Assembly (NCBI GenBank): GCA_030142905.1
Contig: JASJOG010000006.1
Location: forward strand, 2,739,501-2,803,500
Reading direction: 5' to 3'
Length of the DNA: 64,000 nt
DNA from: Heliopora coerulea
Taxonomy: Eukaryota > Cnidaria > Anthozoa > Scleralcyonacea > Helioporidae
Of the stretch, positions 1-14,400 are shown one piece after another. Position 1 is the first letter of the stretch. Each line of letters opens with the position of its first letter. The notes beneath the pieces are model-generated. The model made no database searches. It had not been told where the DNA came from and worked only from the letters and a program-made list of their open reading frames with translations. The position numbers and the translations under genes are program-made.

Positions 1-1
1 A

Positions 2-394
2 CAAAAAAGAGGGCAACTGCCCCCCTGCCCCTCCCCTGCCTACGCTATTGGTCGGACCAATGGCAAGAATCAAGGAAAATCAGTCGATTTCAGCCATATC
101 GTATCTAAATTAAACGAAATCAACTTCGGGACTCCAATCAATTGCAGTGTACGAAAATCATACTCTAATGTTTACTGCTTTATCGAGCCTTTATTTTTGT
201 ACCATGCCATTTCTGATGATGACTGGAAGTTTATCAAAGCGTTGATTTCAAGTGTTAGCTATTTTGGAGTCCCAGTTGTTCGGTATTCCCGGGGCAAGAG
301 TGTATTGTCTACAAATATTGACTCAGGTTTAACCAACAGAGAGTGCACATTCAAATTTGACGAAATTATAGTAAATGTCATGAAAAAATGTTGA
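2..394 (+). other. Unassigned open reading frame at left edge
   Basis: One frame is open from the window edge to a TGA at 392-394. From about base 60 its composition looks protein-like, with mixed hydrophobic and charged residues including the run ISDDDWKFIKAL. The first 50 bases are a low-complexity, C-rich stretch typical of transposon ends, so the left boundary is not a real start. I do not recognise the product. It could be the end of an exon or of a decayed mobile-element ORF. A TA-flanked MITE lies immediately downstream. Confidence 0.25.
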
Positions 395-410
395 TCATTT
401 AGTTTATATA

Positions 411-710
411 CAGGGTGTCCCAAAAAAAACGAAAACTATTGAAATCACCAATAACAATTTAATTGTTAGAATTTGAATGCCTTAGCACTCTGTTGGTCCC
501 CACGAGTGCATAAATGATTGATATAAGTAATTTGCTTTAAATTCCCACGGGCAAAAAATCGCGCACTTTACAAGGCGATTTTCTTACCTAAATTTTAATA
601 CATGCACCTTGTCAATATTTTACGCATCATTACGTTCAGCTTTTTTGTAGGGCATTCAAATTTTAACAATAAGTGATTTCAACAGTTTTCGTTTTTTTTG
701 GGACACCCTG
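411..710. mobile_element. MITE with CAGGGTGTCCC termini, TA target duplication
   Basis: A 300-bp element begins CAGGGTGTCCCAAAAAA and ends with the reverse complement. The inverted arms match over roughly 65 bp with small gaps. TA dinucleotides at 409-410 and 711-712 flank it, as expected for Tc1/mariner-type integration. There is no transposase ORF, so it is non-autonomous. Confidence 0.8.
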
Positions 711-716
711 TATTTC

Positions 717-923
717 ATGTCGAGCCGCCCCATTCGATTTTTTTCCTTAAGCATTTGCATCACAAGAAAAACAGGAAACGGGGTCGTTCAAGATGACTCA
801 CATGGGAAATTATTGAGAAGCAAAATTGTCGGCGACGGTGAAACACGAATCGAGTTGATAAAAACGTTGGCTAGTGGCCCACGTGAAAATTTAATGAGAG
901 ATTTTCATCGGAAATTTAATTAA
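717..923 (+). other. Unassigned short open frame
   Basis: A 68-codon frame begins just after the MITE and ends in TAA. It is rich in charged residues and has no motif I recognise. It may continue the coding-like sequence that ends at 394, separated by the MITE, but the frames do not join simply. It could equally be chance. Confidence 0.12.
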
Positions 924-1837
924 AGTTACAGTCAAATTAAAAATCGTTCTCGACTACATTGTCAGGTCTATCAGTATCGTTAAATATTGTCGACAAAAGC
1001 GAGTTATGACTATGACAATTGAGGCATTATTATATAATACGAACTAATTTGTAACCATTTGTATCTTACGACTTCCCTACGATAACATGGTTTCCCTCAA
1101 CAAGTCTCGTAAGAGAGTACTGTAGTACCATTTGTCTCAAGATGGTGAAGGGGATTGATGGATTAAACGGTTTTAAATGTGTTAACGACTTAAAACTTTT
1201 GATGAGCACATAAAATTTGACAACACAAAAAAATTGTTCGACCTTGCGACCCTTGGCTGTCATATTAATACATATGCTGATGGTTTCATGCTATTTATAT
1301 TTCATCAATAATTTACAATGTTTTGATGTCCCTAAATTCACAACGAACAAGAAAGCAGAAACTGACTGGAACGTTTGCGCACATTGCCCGAAATACTGGC
1401 CTTGGATGCGACACGTTTGTTTATACTCACCAGTGTACGAAACCTCGGTTTTAATTAATTGCGACCTATCGCTTGCACAGATGGTGTCACTTATTTGCCA
1501 AATTTAAATGCACGAGAGATTGTCGCGACAACTTGACGTTCGATAAAACACGGTGGTGGTTGTACGACGCGACAAATTTTGCTGATTAATTATTTGCTAC
1601 TAAGGTGATCAATACCAAGGTGTCTGGATTGGTTTCACTCTCGTTTATGACAGGCTATAAAGTCTAGAATTCCTCGTACGCATGGTAAAATTTACCTCGT
1701 GACTCAACCGGTGACGAGCAGCTTACTTTTGTCACCAAAATTTCAACTTTGATTGTTTCCAATTTTTTCCGACTTTTTTGGCTGTTCAGTCGCCTATGCG
1801 ACGCCAGCTCCTCGTGCGATTTCCGCCTGCTTTAGAC
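924..1837. other. No gene recognised
   Basis: This is AT-rich sequence. A 96-codon frame at 1217-1507 contains a Cys/Trp-rich stretch (CAHCPKYWPWM) but shows no family signature, splice context or homologue I can name. Nothing else is supported here. Confidence 0.3.
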
Positions 1838-2132
1838 CAGGGCCGCCGAGAGGGGTGGGCAGAGGGGGCAACTTGCCCCGGGCCCCCTACTTGATAGGGG
1901 CCCCCTAAAATGTTTGACCTTTACGTTTTTGACGTAACGAAGATTAAAGACAGTGATATAACGGACGGCAGTTGGGTTAGAGCAATAGTTACTGCCCTCA
2001 AAATGCAGGGAAACAGCGTTTCAGAGCGTTGGAGCCCCAAAAGGGGGACGGGGGCTTATTACATATATGAGTCATCAAGGGCCCCAAATCGATGTTTTGT
2101 CCCGGACCCCACAAAACCTCTCGGCGGCCCTG
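1838..2132. mobile_element. hAT-type MITE, 8-bp target duplication CTTTAGAC
   Basis: A 295-bp element has 16-bp terminal inverted repeats, CAGGGCCGCCGAGAGG. It is flanked by a perfect 8-bp direct repeat CTTTAGAC at 1830-1837 and 2133-2140, the hallmark of hAT insertion. The subterminal region is G/C-rich (runs such as GGGGGCAACTTGCCCC). An 83-codon frame inside is not transposase-like, so the element is non-autonomous. Confidence 0.88.
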
Positions 2133-2140
2133 CTTTAGAC

Positions 2141-5100
2141 ATTCGAAAATTTTTTTCGTAAAGGATGATCAACTGTCCAGGAAACAACATGAAAAATGTA
2201 CTTTGTGATGATGTACATTTAAAGCTGATGTGTCAACTAGTGTATAGGAAGTGCGATGTCAAGTTTGTTCCACAGTAGCCTAAATATTTCAGGTGTGTCC
2301 ATCAAAGGTTTTTTTCCCCTCTGAAGACCGACTGGAAACATAATTTACAAAAACAAAGTACTCTTTACCGGATAGGGAATTTTAATCATCTTTCTCAGCA
2401 TGTTAAAAAAGATTGAATACATGGTAGCTTTATAAAATTGGGAATTGAAATCCAGCAACGAATGCGAAATAGTTCAACACAAAGACCTTAAATCTTTCGT
2501 TATCAACCAATCAAATGATGTAATCAATCAGTGCTCCAATCTGACATTATGCTAATTTCACTCCGTATTTTCGTCGACCTTAAATTACTTCTACTAACAA
2601 AAGATTCTCTCTTGGTCAATTACTACAATTGGCCTGCACTATATGTAGCTTTGAAAGTGCCCTCCTTTCCTTCTGGGCTTCTTTCTACTGATAACCTTAA
2701 AAGTAACCTAAAAATCAAAAACATCTGCCTGAACATGGTCCATCCGTAGCGTCTGTTAAATTTCCTGACTTGAGGGATGTTTATGTAAACTTGCAAACGA
2801 CGCAAATTCCGAAGCGCATTATATTTCACTAGGCAGATAGTAGAAAGTGAAACCTTTTTGATGACACGTGTAATGTTTTGAACAGAAATGGTACAATGAC
2901 TCCTATCAAGTCCCATAGCCAAATGGCCTTACACTTTACTCTGAGTACTGTTACCGTCAGCAAAATGTATTTTTTAACCATAAAGAGGCCCAAGTTCGAA
3001 TGGATCACGTATAACCACCTTATACTCGACTTCGACAGCACTACAGATCAAAGGTGAGGCTTTCCAGTCTGGGATTTAATTCAAAAAGACACCCATTTAA
3101 TCGCCTGTGATGAACCGAAACCGGTTGTGCCGATCAAATGCAAGTGCTCAATTAAGTCTTTACTTTTGGAAACAAACACACGACGTGAGACTTGGAACGA
3201 ATCCATGGTTGGCATCATGTCGATCCACAGCAGACCTAAGCTAGGTACTGGCTAATAAGATATTCGATGTTTGAAAACCGATCTCTGGATCTAACAGTGT
3301 ACCAGGGTTAGCCGTCCTGTTGAAATCTCATTGAATGCCTCGATGACTAAAACGCACCATCCAACTTCTAGAAGTTGGTTGCCAGCGCTGATGTCAACGT
3401 CAGCAAAGTTGAGCTTTTATAATTTGAGGGTATAACGGACTGGTGACGAATTTTTTTTCTGGACGCATAGCAATCTAACAATGATGCGTTGAGCGCAGGT
3501 TTAAAAATAAACAGTTCATCACGGTAAGCAATGGACGACTTTTGTTTAGGCTGTTTTTGTATACAAGATTCGTTATAATGTATTTTTGAAAGAAAAGGAA
3601 GGTGGAATATCAACACTTAGTCATTCTTGGTCGATTTTGTACCCTGTTTGCCAGTAATCTATACCTGCTCCTACGCTAGCGTGCAGTTACACTGCGTGTC
3701 GCTGTATCTTTTGGCGAAGTTTATCCTAGATTTATTTCTTAATCATACGTATTATCATTTCACCGACATGCTTGGAAGTAAAATATGTTATACCTACCTT
3801 GTTGACAGCTACCCGGAGAATTCAAACCGAAGACACAAAGAAGGCCAGTAAGCAGCAAGCGCGAAAACAGCTTCATCAAGACGACAATTCTGCGGCGATC
3901 GAATGGCGCTGATTTCAGCAGAACTTGCCTCTTTTAGATTTCAACCAGTCGTGCTGTTAACGGAGATATGAAGTTGAAGTCAAGCAAAGACGTTGACATC
4001 AACATGTCATCAAGGTGTTCAGCGTTTTTGTTACTTGATATCGTCATTAGTGAATTACTACAAATAACTAACACTAGGTTTTTATCAAAGACCTTTTCAT
4101 TCGGCGATATGCAACGCAAGTGCCGCCCGTCTTTCGAAATGCGTTCGAAAATAAAGTCCGTTCAGGTTTTCAGGCTTTACTGTGAAAAAGTTCTGGATTA
4201 ATGAACCTAGTCAATGAACATCTCACCCAAGTGATTTCCATTTTACAGAACAAATGTCCTCGCAATATTACCTTGTCTCCAGACTTACTCCGTATTAAAT
4301 TAAATATATCTCTTAATTGATGAGCTATCCAAGTGGGCTTGCTAATGTGCCGATCAGGTTTAACTAAGAAAGTCAAAATTAACTTGGGGGTCACGGGCTG
4401 ACGACACAAATGAATCGACATTACGAACTGAGGCTAGTAATTTAATTTTACTTGACCATTATTTTCGTCAAACACAGCACCTACATTAATGTTCTCGCCA
4501 GTTACTTAGCAGTAAATTAGTTGATTTAAATACTATGTGTAAGAAACAATAATAAATGTGGAAAATAATACATAAGGATAATTATGAACAACATGACAAA
4601 ATACTAAAAGGTGCAACCTTCGATGTTCATAATTTATAAACGGACTAGCCGTCTACAACAAAAGCTGACGAGCCGCGAAACACCCAATTAAGCACTGCCG
4701 GCTTGTTGCTATTTTTGTTCTAGCTGCATGAAGGTTGAAGCGGTCTTCCAAAGATAATATTCCAGAACAATAGCCACACAAACAATTAGAACCAATCAGA
4801 ATGACGGCGCAGATTATTAAACAAGATAGAAACTATATCTTTTTCCCTCGTTCGGTTCTTTTACCTTTTTCTGGCGCCTTTCGCGGCTGGAATCGACTGG
4901 AATGCAACATAGAATGCAATGAGAAATCAGAGCTGCCGGAGCGCGGCCATGATGGCAACAGCGTCGAACTGGAGCATGGGAACAAAGCTTGATCAACCAA
5001 CTTATTTGAAATTTTGAATCTGGTGGCGGAAAGCGCAAGAAAACTGTAGATAAGGGGTTTTCTTTTACTGAGATGTTATTTCTTTTGCTTTAGGATATGG

Positions 5101-5364
5101 TGTAAGGACATTTGTTACAACGTAATATGCAAAAGAAAATTGATCGAAAGCAAGCTACCTGCACCCGCCTCAGTCATGTTTTGTTGAAATTGTCTAATCG
5201 AGGGCCTAAGTCACTTATCTAATGAAATGTGCAAGATTAAAGATGATTTTAAAATATGGATACAAAAGCCACAATGGCAAATAGTTTTCAGTTGAAAATG
5301 ACTCTGAAGCAGGGAATATCAGCTATACCAAACATTTTAGTCCGAATTTTGTTCGTGAAATGAA
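2141..5364. other. Upstream intergenic region of ERCC6L2
   Basis: Several frames of 60-100 codons occur on both strands without recognisable motifs. The stretch 4640-5000 is richer in CpG (GCCGCGAAAC, CTTTCGCGGC, GGAGCGCGGCC) and is the most likely promoter area for ERCC6L2, by inference only. No exon encoding a Tudor-like N-terminus was found here. Confidence 0.3.
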
Positions 5365-5455
5365 ATGTTAAACACTGAAGACGTTGAACAGGGCGACGTC
5401 GAAACTGAGAAGAAAACTACTAGCAAAGCCAAACATATGTTGGATGAAGTCGATG
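5365..5455 (+). CDS. ERCC6L2: ERCC6L2 exon 1
   Basis: Encodes a short charged N-terminus ([10 protein letters not shown]...). The donor GATG|GTAAG leaves phase 1. An in-frame stop nine bases upstream of the ATG supports this start unless an untranslated exon precedes it. Confidence 0.75.
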
Positions 5456-8400
5456 GTAAGGTATCTTGGTTTTTACATTAACTGAAGGTAACGTCTTTCA
5501 TATACACTGTACCAATTTTAGGTTTGAAATAGCCTCCGAGATGGCTTGGAATGTGCAATCTTGTAACAGGTCTTTTGAAATGGTTTAACGTTTGAAATAC
5601 AGTACACACATACAGCTTTTTAACATCACAAGATGTGTTCCAACAGACTTGTTCGTTGACTGTTAACGGGTTGTAAAGGCGTTACAGGTGTAGTTAGTCA
5701 TTGGCAACCTTGTTGCATCTTGTTACAACGAAGAGCCAATAATTAGAAGCTTTTATGACAACTTCTAATATGTCCAGTGCAGTTGTCAACCTTGTTACAT
5801 GTCTTGAACGTGTGGAAACTAGCAAATGTGAACAAATTTTGATATCAGCTTAATGGAACAGGTTTGCAGGAACAAAGATATATGTTTTTCACACCACGTT
5901 CAACATTGCAGCAAATTGCTTGTCAATGCTACTTAGTAAAATTTTTGCCCTTGTAACCAAACTTTCAAAAATGATTACAAGTTGCAACTGAGCCTTTTAA
6001 CCCAGATTTATTTGTATCTCTAATGAATATTGTTTAAGCTGGAAGTTCATGATGAACAAATAGATTGAAGACATGCAATGCTAAGAACACTTTTAAGAGT
6101 TATGGCCACATTTCCAATGTCACTGATGTTGAACATACTGTACCCAGGCTACCAAAACTGAATGCATTTTGTCTGAGAAAACTAGTCACTAAATGGCTCA
6201 CTTGAGATCATTGTTACAAAAAAAGACTAGTGTAAGCAATTATAATGTCAAAGGCCAGGGCACTGGGTAATCATTCAAAAAGCTAGCAGAACATCCTATA
6301 GAGTATTCAAGAGACTCCAAAAATAAACATCTTGCAAACTTGTCATTTATCCTGTAATGATTCTGGATTGCACATCCTGTCAGTTCTTAAGTTCTGGACC
6401 TTGTTCAAAATTGCATGAGAACCTACTGTTATATGTTATTTTTTCCCAAATACACTGGACTTGCAAATCTCCCTTTATTGAAGTTTGTATTGTAAAAGTT
6501 TACATGAAGATTAGGGGCATCTTCCAGCATTCCATCCTGCAAGTTTTGAATGCACTTTTAGAAACATGTTCTAAATGAACAAGTACAAATAAATGCTTGA
6601 CCCTTCATGAACATTTCTAGATTATTTTTGACCTATAAGTCAATCCTAATAATTTGGTATAACTTCATACACTGCAAGTTTGAGAGTACAATGAAGCAAA
6701 CCCAATGAAATTTGGGTTTGCTTGTTCAATCATAATAATGCGCATTTTGCTTAAATTTACACATTTCCCAGAATTTGCACATGCAAATATAGCAGCCCCT
6801 ACATCACATCACCACCTGTCTTAAATGACCACCTGGCATTTAAGACCACTTTTGCTTAGCAAAAGGGGTGGTCGTAAAACTCAGGTTCTACTGTATCAAA
6901 TTCTGGGGACCTTTTTAGTCACCTGTTACCTATAAGGCCAATTTACTTATTTCAATGCATTTATAAAGAAAGTTTAATTATTTTGTTTTTATGTCTTGTA
7001 AGTAATTTGTGGTCAAAGAGTCTACTAAGTTGTTAACCTTTTTTTCAGGATTTGATGATGAAGATTTGGAAAAGCCCAACTTTCCTGGCAAGCAATTATC
7101 AGCTAAGCTTCCATTAATCTTGTCAGATCCTGATAAAGTTCCCCCAGTTCAGGTAAGGCACCTGTGGTGTACTGAGCACTAGCAATATGCAGGCTGGCAA
7201 ACCTAACTTGAAACAACTTGAAAACCCACTCACCCATTGATAGTAAACATAGCAAAAAATTATACCAAGAACTGCTTGTGTTTGACTATGCAATATTTTA
7301 CTATTTTGTTTGTAGTACTGTACATTAAATTATTTTTTTATTAAGATCACAATTTGCACTCCCTACATTTATTGACCAGGGGCTGAGTTGTCTAATTTCT
7401 TGTTACACCAGTTTAAGGTACCCAATATTCAATATAAATTATAATGATGAAGTTCTTTCTAGTATGTTCTGCTTTCTTACTGGAGATCATTAGCCTTCTA
7501 CTGTAGTTCCTTTCCCAACTAACTTGATGTTTCACTTGATTCTGTAGATAAAGTTATCTGGCATTAACTATAATAGAGCTGTAAAAGTCTGGTCAATTTG
7601 GGCATTACTAGGTTAATACTTTCATGTGTGATTGTTTTCCTTTAAATTTGTTCTTTGTCCTCTGCTGTCTTTTCTTTGTTCTTTTATTTGTTCTATTGTT
7701 ATAATTTGTTTTGTCTGGCAACTGTATGCATAAGAGGACTGGTTAAACAGTTGGCCACCAGTTCAACAATGATAAATGGTAGTTTTGGTCAATACAACTC
7801 TGAAACTGTTTTGATTAGTATCAGTTGTTCTTATTTATTTAAAGTGTTGATGAAATACAGTATGTAGATGATACGTGTAATTGCCATTCAATTGCAATAA
7901 TCATGTGTTTTTTCTGCAATCAATATTTGAACAATAATGCCAATCAGTTTATTGACAACAAGAGTCAAATATCACTGTCTAGCAAATGCTATATCCTCCA
8001 AATTCCAAGTTAATTCTTAATCATTTACATGAAATTACATGTATTTCAGTTAATACTGTGTGCAATAATAGTACTATTAATAATTACTGTGCTGGATACC
8101 ACTTTATAGCTTTGTAAAGCTTCTTACTTTATTGATAGCACTTTTTGGATATAAGTTAATAGAGTGTCATTCTGTTTAGTGCTAACAGTATAGTTTTGTT
8201 GGTAACTAGAATAAGTTAAGTAGTCTGTATTGTCAATGAATTTGAGTTTGGCATTAGAGAAATGTGATAACCCTAATTGAAATGTGAAAATTATCTTGAA
8301 TTTGCAATAAATCTAGTGAACTCCATTTCGGAGCTACTATCTGAGGATGCAGTATATTATTACAGCAACATGTTACACATCTTTAGTGAGCATACCTTAA

Positions 8401-11400
8401 CATTAACCATACTTCTAATGCTTGTTTATTCAAGTTAATATTAATACTTACTGAGTAAACAGTCTTAATTTGATGTCAAGGATTCAATCATAAAAGGACC
8501 AAAAAACTCTATAATGCCATGTAGCTTTATTATTTTTATATAAAATATTTGATAAGTGAGAAATATACAATCTCATTAATATTAATAAATAATTTCAATT
8601 GTGAAACCAGTGTTGCATATCCTGTAATTTTACTTTGTCTGATCAGATTATTCAATGTGATCTGAAATAAACTACTGTTCTTAAAGATTTATTAATTTTG
8701 ATGTAATGTTAATTTGTTTGGATGTTCTAATCAAGGATCTCATCCAATATATAATTTTGATTAAGAAATTTCTCTGTTACACAAAAAGAAAATAAGGAAG
8801 ATAGTGGACTATATGTCTTGGTTGAACCCAAGTTTTAAAGTAATTTACGTGCAATCAAGAAATCATGTCATAGTTATTTGTGATATACTGGCACATGTAC
8901 TGTACTGAAGAAAAGAAGAGTTTTGTGTTGAACAGTGATTGTTGTCTGAAGCAGTGATGGAACCAGATTTTTGAAAATGGCAGGGCAACCTTGAAACTTT
9001 TTAAAAACCCTGCAAAACAGTAACTCCACCTAAATACTAAGCAAACTTCCCATCACGTCCCTTGTCACCGTAAATAAGACATTTGAGCACATGCTTAGTA
9101 AGCAAGTCACCAGTCACTATGATCCAACTCTTTATCAGAGAATGACAGCATATAGAAGACATCATAGCTGTCAGACCACTTTACTCAGACTCGTGGAAGA
9201 CTGGAAATCAGCTGGTGACAGAAAGGAACTGTAGTATATCCTGACTACGGATATGAGTAAAGCCTTTGATTCTCTTTGCCATTCTCTTATTGTAAAGAAA
9301 CTCGAAGCTTATGGCTTTGGACAAAATTCTCTCAATCTTCTTAGATCATACTTCGATAATAGGCTTAACAGAGTGAAAATAAAAGACGTGACGAGTGACT
9401 GGAAAAGGGTGGTACTTGGCTGTCCGCAGGGCTCGTCTTTTGGTCCCCTTCTGTGGAATTTGTTCCAAAATGACATGTCATTCCATATAAATAATGCTAA
9501 TCTGAGTATGTACGCCGATGATCATCAGATGTATGTCATGGGGAAGAAGCACGATGTAGTCGCGCAAAGTATTAAGACCCATGGAGAGCAAGCTCTATCC
9601 TGGTACAAGAACAACTATCTCTCAGCCAACCCAGAAAAGTTTCAGCTACTTACAATTAACCCAAGAAATGTTGACACAGACAACGATAATCAAGATATAT
9701 CCGTAGATGGACATGCTATTGAGAGAATGGGGGAAATAAAGCTATTAGGAGTTCAAATCGATGAAAAACTGAATTTTACCAGTTAAATAAGTGAACTGTG
9801 CATTAAGGCCAGTCAAAAAGTAGGGGTCCTAGTGCAGTTACGCAACTTGATACCTTGTAATGCTAAATTATCACTTTACACGTCTTCAATTCTGCCCCAT
9901 CTAACCTACTGCCATCTAGTCTGGCACTTTTGCAATCTATCGGATCGGAGAAAGCTTGAGCGGATTCAGGAGCGAGCGCTAAGAGCGGTGTACAAAACCC
10001 GATCAGCATCCTATGAAGAACTGCTAGACCGCGCCAAACTACCGATGTTGTACAATAGGCATCTACAAGACATTGCCACGTTGATGTTTAAAGTTAAGCA
10101 TAGTCTTGCACCCATGAATATTTCTGACTTACTTAATTTAAAGAGCACTCAGTATAACTTACGGAATAGTGACTTTGAACTACCAAGATTCTAAACTGTT
10201 AGATTTGGTAGGAATTCAATAAAATATATGGGACCTCTCATTTGGTCGAAGTTGCCAAGACACTCAAGAATGATAGAAACTCTGAACTCGTTTAGGAGGA
10301 ACATTAGGAAAGTTGACCTTTCAACTCTTGTAAATATTTAGTCGTTTTTTTAGGCTTTTCAACAAATTTTGTATATAATTATATAATATACACGCAATTT
10401 TTTTTACTTTTTTAGTGATTTGTATCTGGTATATAACTTATTATTTTATAGTGTCCCCCATTAGCTTATAGCTAAAAACATAGACACTTAAATAAAGTTT
10501 TCATTCACTCATTCATTCATTCATACTTTTTTATTAATGAAGAAAAGGCCATTGACTTTACTGTCCTTCCTCTCCTCCACCTGTTCGAATGTGCAGTTTG
10601 ATTTAAGGAACAACTGACATACTGGGTATAACACCTATGATTAATCATTCTGTTTTGCTAAAAAATTATTTGTATATACTTTACACCCAGCTCCTAGCCC
10701 TTCAAAAGATGTAATATTAGTCAGGACACTGCATTCCACCACTGATGGATGTGTGCATGTACTTTGCTTGTTTATAAAAGATTTGGAAACTTCTTGTTTC
10801 TTAAAGGTACCTGGAACAATCAATCAATATTTACGCAAATATCAGCGTGAAGGAATAGCATTTCTCTACAAGCAATATTCTCTATGTAAAGGAGCAATTT
10901 TGGCTGATGATATGGGTTTGGGGAAAACTGTTCAGGTAAATCATGGTATATATTATAAATCATGTAAATTAATGCAACAATTAAGGAATTGGAGTGACTT
11001 CAAGTAGCTGTGCCAAACACTGTTCTGACATTCAAATTCATATACAATGTATCTCACTTGTTAACCATTTAACTGACACTAATGCCATGTGGTAACTTGT
11101 GAGTTTTACTCTGGCTTATGCCAAACAATTTTACTTGTAAAGGGGAGACCTCCCAAAACCTGCCAGGTGAAGGATGAAAAACAATCAAACGCCTGCTCAT
11201 TGGTGTAACATCAAAATAATATTCACAATACAAATATACATATAGCAATACACCATAAATTTTCTTTTCCTCCCAATCTATGTTGATTACAATTTGACTC
11301 ACCTTACTCTCCACTTGCTTGGTGTGAATTAACTCAACATTTACCAAAATGAGAGAAAAAGAAAATGCAGTGTGTACCTGGGACCAGGGACATTGGAAGC

Positions 11401-14400
11401 TGGGGGACTGAAGTATGTGTGGGCTCTCTGCTTTTTAACTGGCTAATTATGAAAACCTATAAATTTTTGATTGCCACAAAAGATTGCTGCTGAATTAAAC
11501 ATTATTTTCATTAGAACATTTGGAACAACACAAAGTCAACTTTGATCAACATTCAGGTTATCATTTCTGTCACTTGTATTGTAAAATGAGGGCAACTGGC
11601 CATTGGGGTTTTTAACCCTTGGAACACACTGTCAGACATGCCCATACAGAGATCGGGACCTCATTGACATTCCAATACTGCTCTCTGGGATGTTTTTTAC
11701 TGCAGGCTGTTTTTTACTTCGAAATTTTTGTTTTTTATCATCTGATTTTTGGTGGTACATGCCCACTAAACTTTTTCTACCAAAAGAGGACTCCTGTTCA
11801 CTATTTGTGTTTTTACAGCTGCATTGTTGAAGTTTCCTTATGCATTCAAAAAGTTTCAGTTTTAACAATCATTAAGGGCTCAGGAAACTTTTGTGAGTAA
11901 ACAGCTCAAGAGCATGCACAGTGATTCACCTATTAACTACCAGCTACTGCATCACATGTACTGTACACCATTGCATCATTAAAATTATGTTGTTGTTCTC
12001 CGTGATAGTTACAGTTACTGGATGCCAGTTGAAAGGACTGGATTTGGGCTTGTGTTTACATGAGGTTACTTTAAAATGTTCAATGTTCCTGACTGGGACT
12101 TTTAAAATGATGGTAATCAGCTATGGATCTTATTTTGATCTTACTGTAATAATTTTTTTGATACAGATAATAGAACTACTGTATAAAGCCTTTGGGCAGT
12201 TATTATCTTAACATGCACTGCAGGATATAGTACATTATTCCTGGAGTTATAAGTAAACAGAAGGTGAAAAGGTAAAAAAAATTAAATGATTTGAGATTAA
12301 AAACAAACGTTTTCAATCAGCATGATCATCTTCAGGTAAAAACCAAGCACGGGAAATATTCAAGATTTATACTCCTGCAAATCTGTATTGAAACGTTCGT
12401 TTTTTACCTCAAATCCTTTTCTTTTACCTTTTTATTTTGCATGTACAATTTATAACATCTTATAGAGAGTCCAATTCCATTCTTGAAGTACATATGTCCT
12501 GTCTAGCTCCAACAATTTGTGTCAGAAGATTTCTGACTGTACGTGAGCGTTCATTAAGCTTACTTTCTCCGAAAAAGTATTCCTGGCCAAAGCATGCATC
12601 GAACCCACACTCTTCTGATGACTGGTAAAACGCTATGACAATTGAGCTACCCATGCTCCAATGGAGAACTAAAGTGTTGGTTCTACATTTGTGCTGTTGC
12701 GGTAGCCATGGTATGTTAGTGTGAATGAATGACACAGAAGTGAGGACACATGTACGGGCTTGATGATATTACAGACGATAAGTGGACTTTCGTCGTGCTC
12801 ATTTTGTCAGAAAAACGTATTCCGAGCCCCCGACAGGGATCGACCCCGCAAGCTTCTAATAACCAGTGAGACGCGCTAACCATTGAGCTACCGAGACTCA
12901 GATGGAAAGCCAAGGTATTGATTCGATATAATACGTGCTGTCCGTGCAGTAGTCACCAGATGTTCATGCTAATGCACATCTATGGTATGAATGTTGCACA
13001 CAACATGTATATGGGACCTGGGGAGCTTGGTGTTTTTATAGACAATGTGCGAACTTCCGTCAATCTCATTTCCTCAGAAAATCCTTTTTTAAGCCTAGGT
13101 AACAGGGCAACTCAATTTGTTCTAGTGAGATCCCAGCTAACCGGATTTGTAGCAAAACTGAATGTATTTTCGCAATATAAATTCAGTAATAAGCAACGGC
13201 CACCTGATAACCGGATCAGCTCAGCTATCCGGACTCATATACTGTAAAGAGCCCCTAAGACGAGTGTGATACATGAATGGATCTTAGAATGATCTTCGTA
13301 TTGCATGTTTGCAATGTCAAACATAAAAAAATAACTACTTCCCAAACGCGAAAATCACGGGCTACTGCTTTCACTAGTCTAAAGTCTGACACTTCCTGTG
13401 TTTTGCAAAAGCTGTCAAACCATAATGACAATTTAAAAATCAAAAAACAAAAGTTTGAAGCTTTCTTTCCTGCAGTTAGGTAAACGTCTTTGAAACTGGA
13501 TTTGGAAATGGTTTTATATGAACGGAAAACGAAGGCAAAAAAATACCTAACAAGTGTAAGTCAAGAAAACCAACGAAAACGAATTAACTGTACGAAAAAG
13601 GTGAGACTGAATACAATGACAAAGCGGTCAGTGCAGCGACCCTCCTGTTGAGGAGAGACCACTTACAAGAAAACTTCGGACATCTGGTTTCGTACAGAGG
13701 CACGAAAATAACATGTAGCTCTAACTTATTTTTCGCTTCCTTAGCAAAACACAAATGAATTGTTTGGTCGATAGAACAGCTACGGCTGCATACAGTACCC
13801 TAGTGGCAGAACCGCCTAGACATCCTGGAGAAGTGTTTCCATTCTCCACAAATATCCTCTCACCAATGTTATTTTTTCAACTTTGTGAAGAGGGGAATTC
13901 GAGGCAGTTAAAGTATATCATTTTATCAAATTTATTACAAGCTAGATGAGTTGAATCAACTTATCTGGGTGAAAACTATCTCAAGAACAGACTAGTCCCT
14001 ACTGCCTCAGTCATTTTAGCCTGATTGCTGATGAAAGTGTTGTTGTAGGTTTTGTGCTCAGGTGTAGGTTTTGTAGGTTTTTATTCATTTTGTCTGCAAT
14101 ATAACTGTGAATTTTGAGTTAAATGTTGCTGTGCTTAATCATGTTCACTATTTCGGTGGTTGAATTCTGCCGTACATGACTTTGCAAATGTGATAAGGTA
14201 TAATATCTATGTACACCTCCATTATTGCAGCCTTTGCTGGGAGGGCATCGTTTTAACTGTTGCCCCAGCGGCACTTTACCTCGTTTTACGCCACACCAAA
14301 ACCTGGTTTCCATTAAATCGTTAGAATCGCAAGAATCGCAATCGCAAAAATCGCAATAATCCTATATTTGCGATTAGTCGCTTGAGTCGCAAGAGTCACT

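Noticed and set aside
10753..11007. 84-codon frame covering ERCC6L2 exon 3 as a gene by itself
   Set aside because: Its ends are intronic. Only 10807-10935 is coding, bounded by a clear acceptor and donor.
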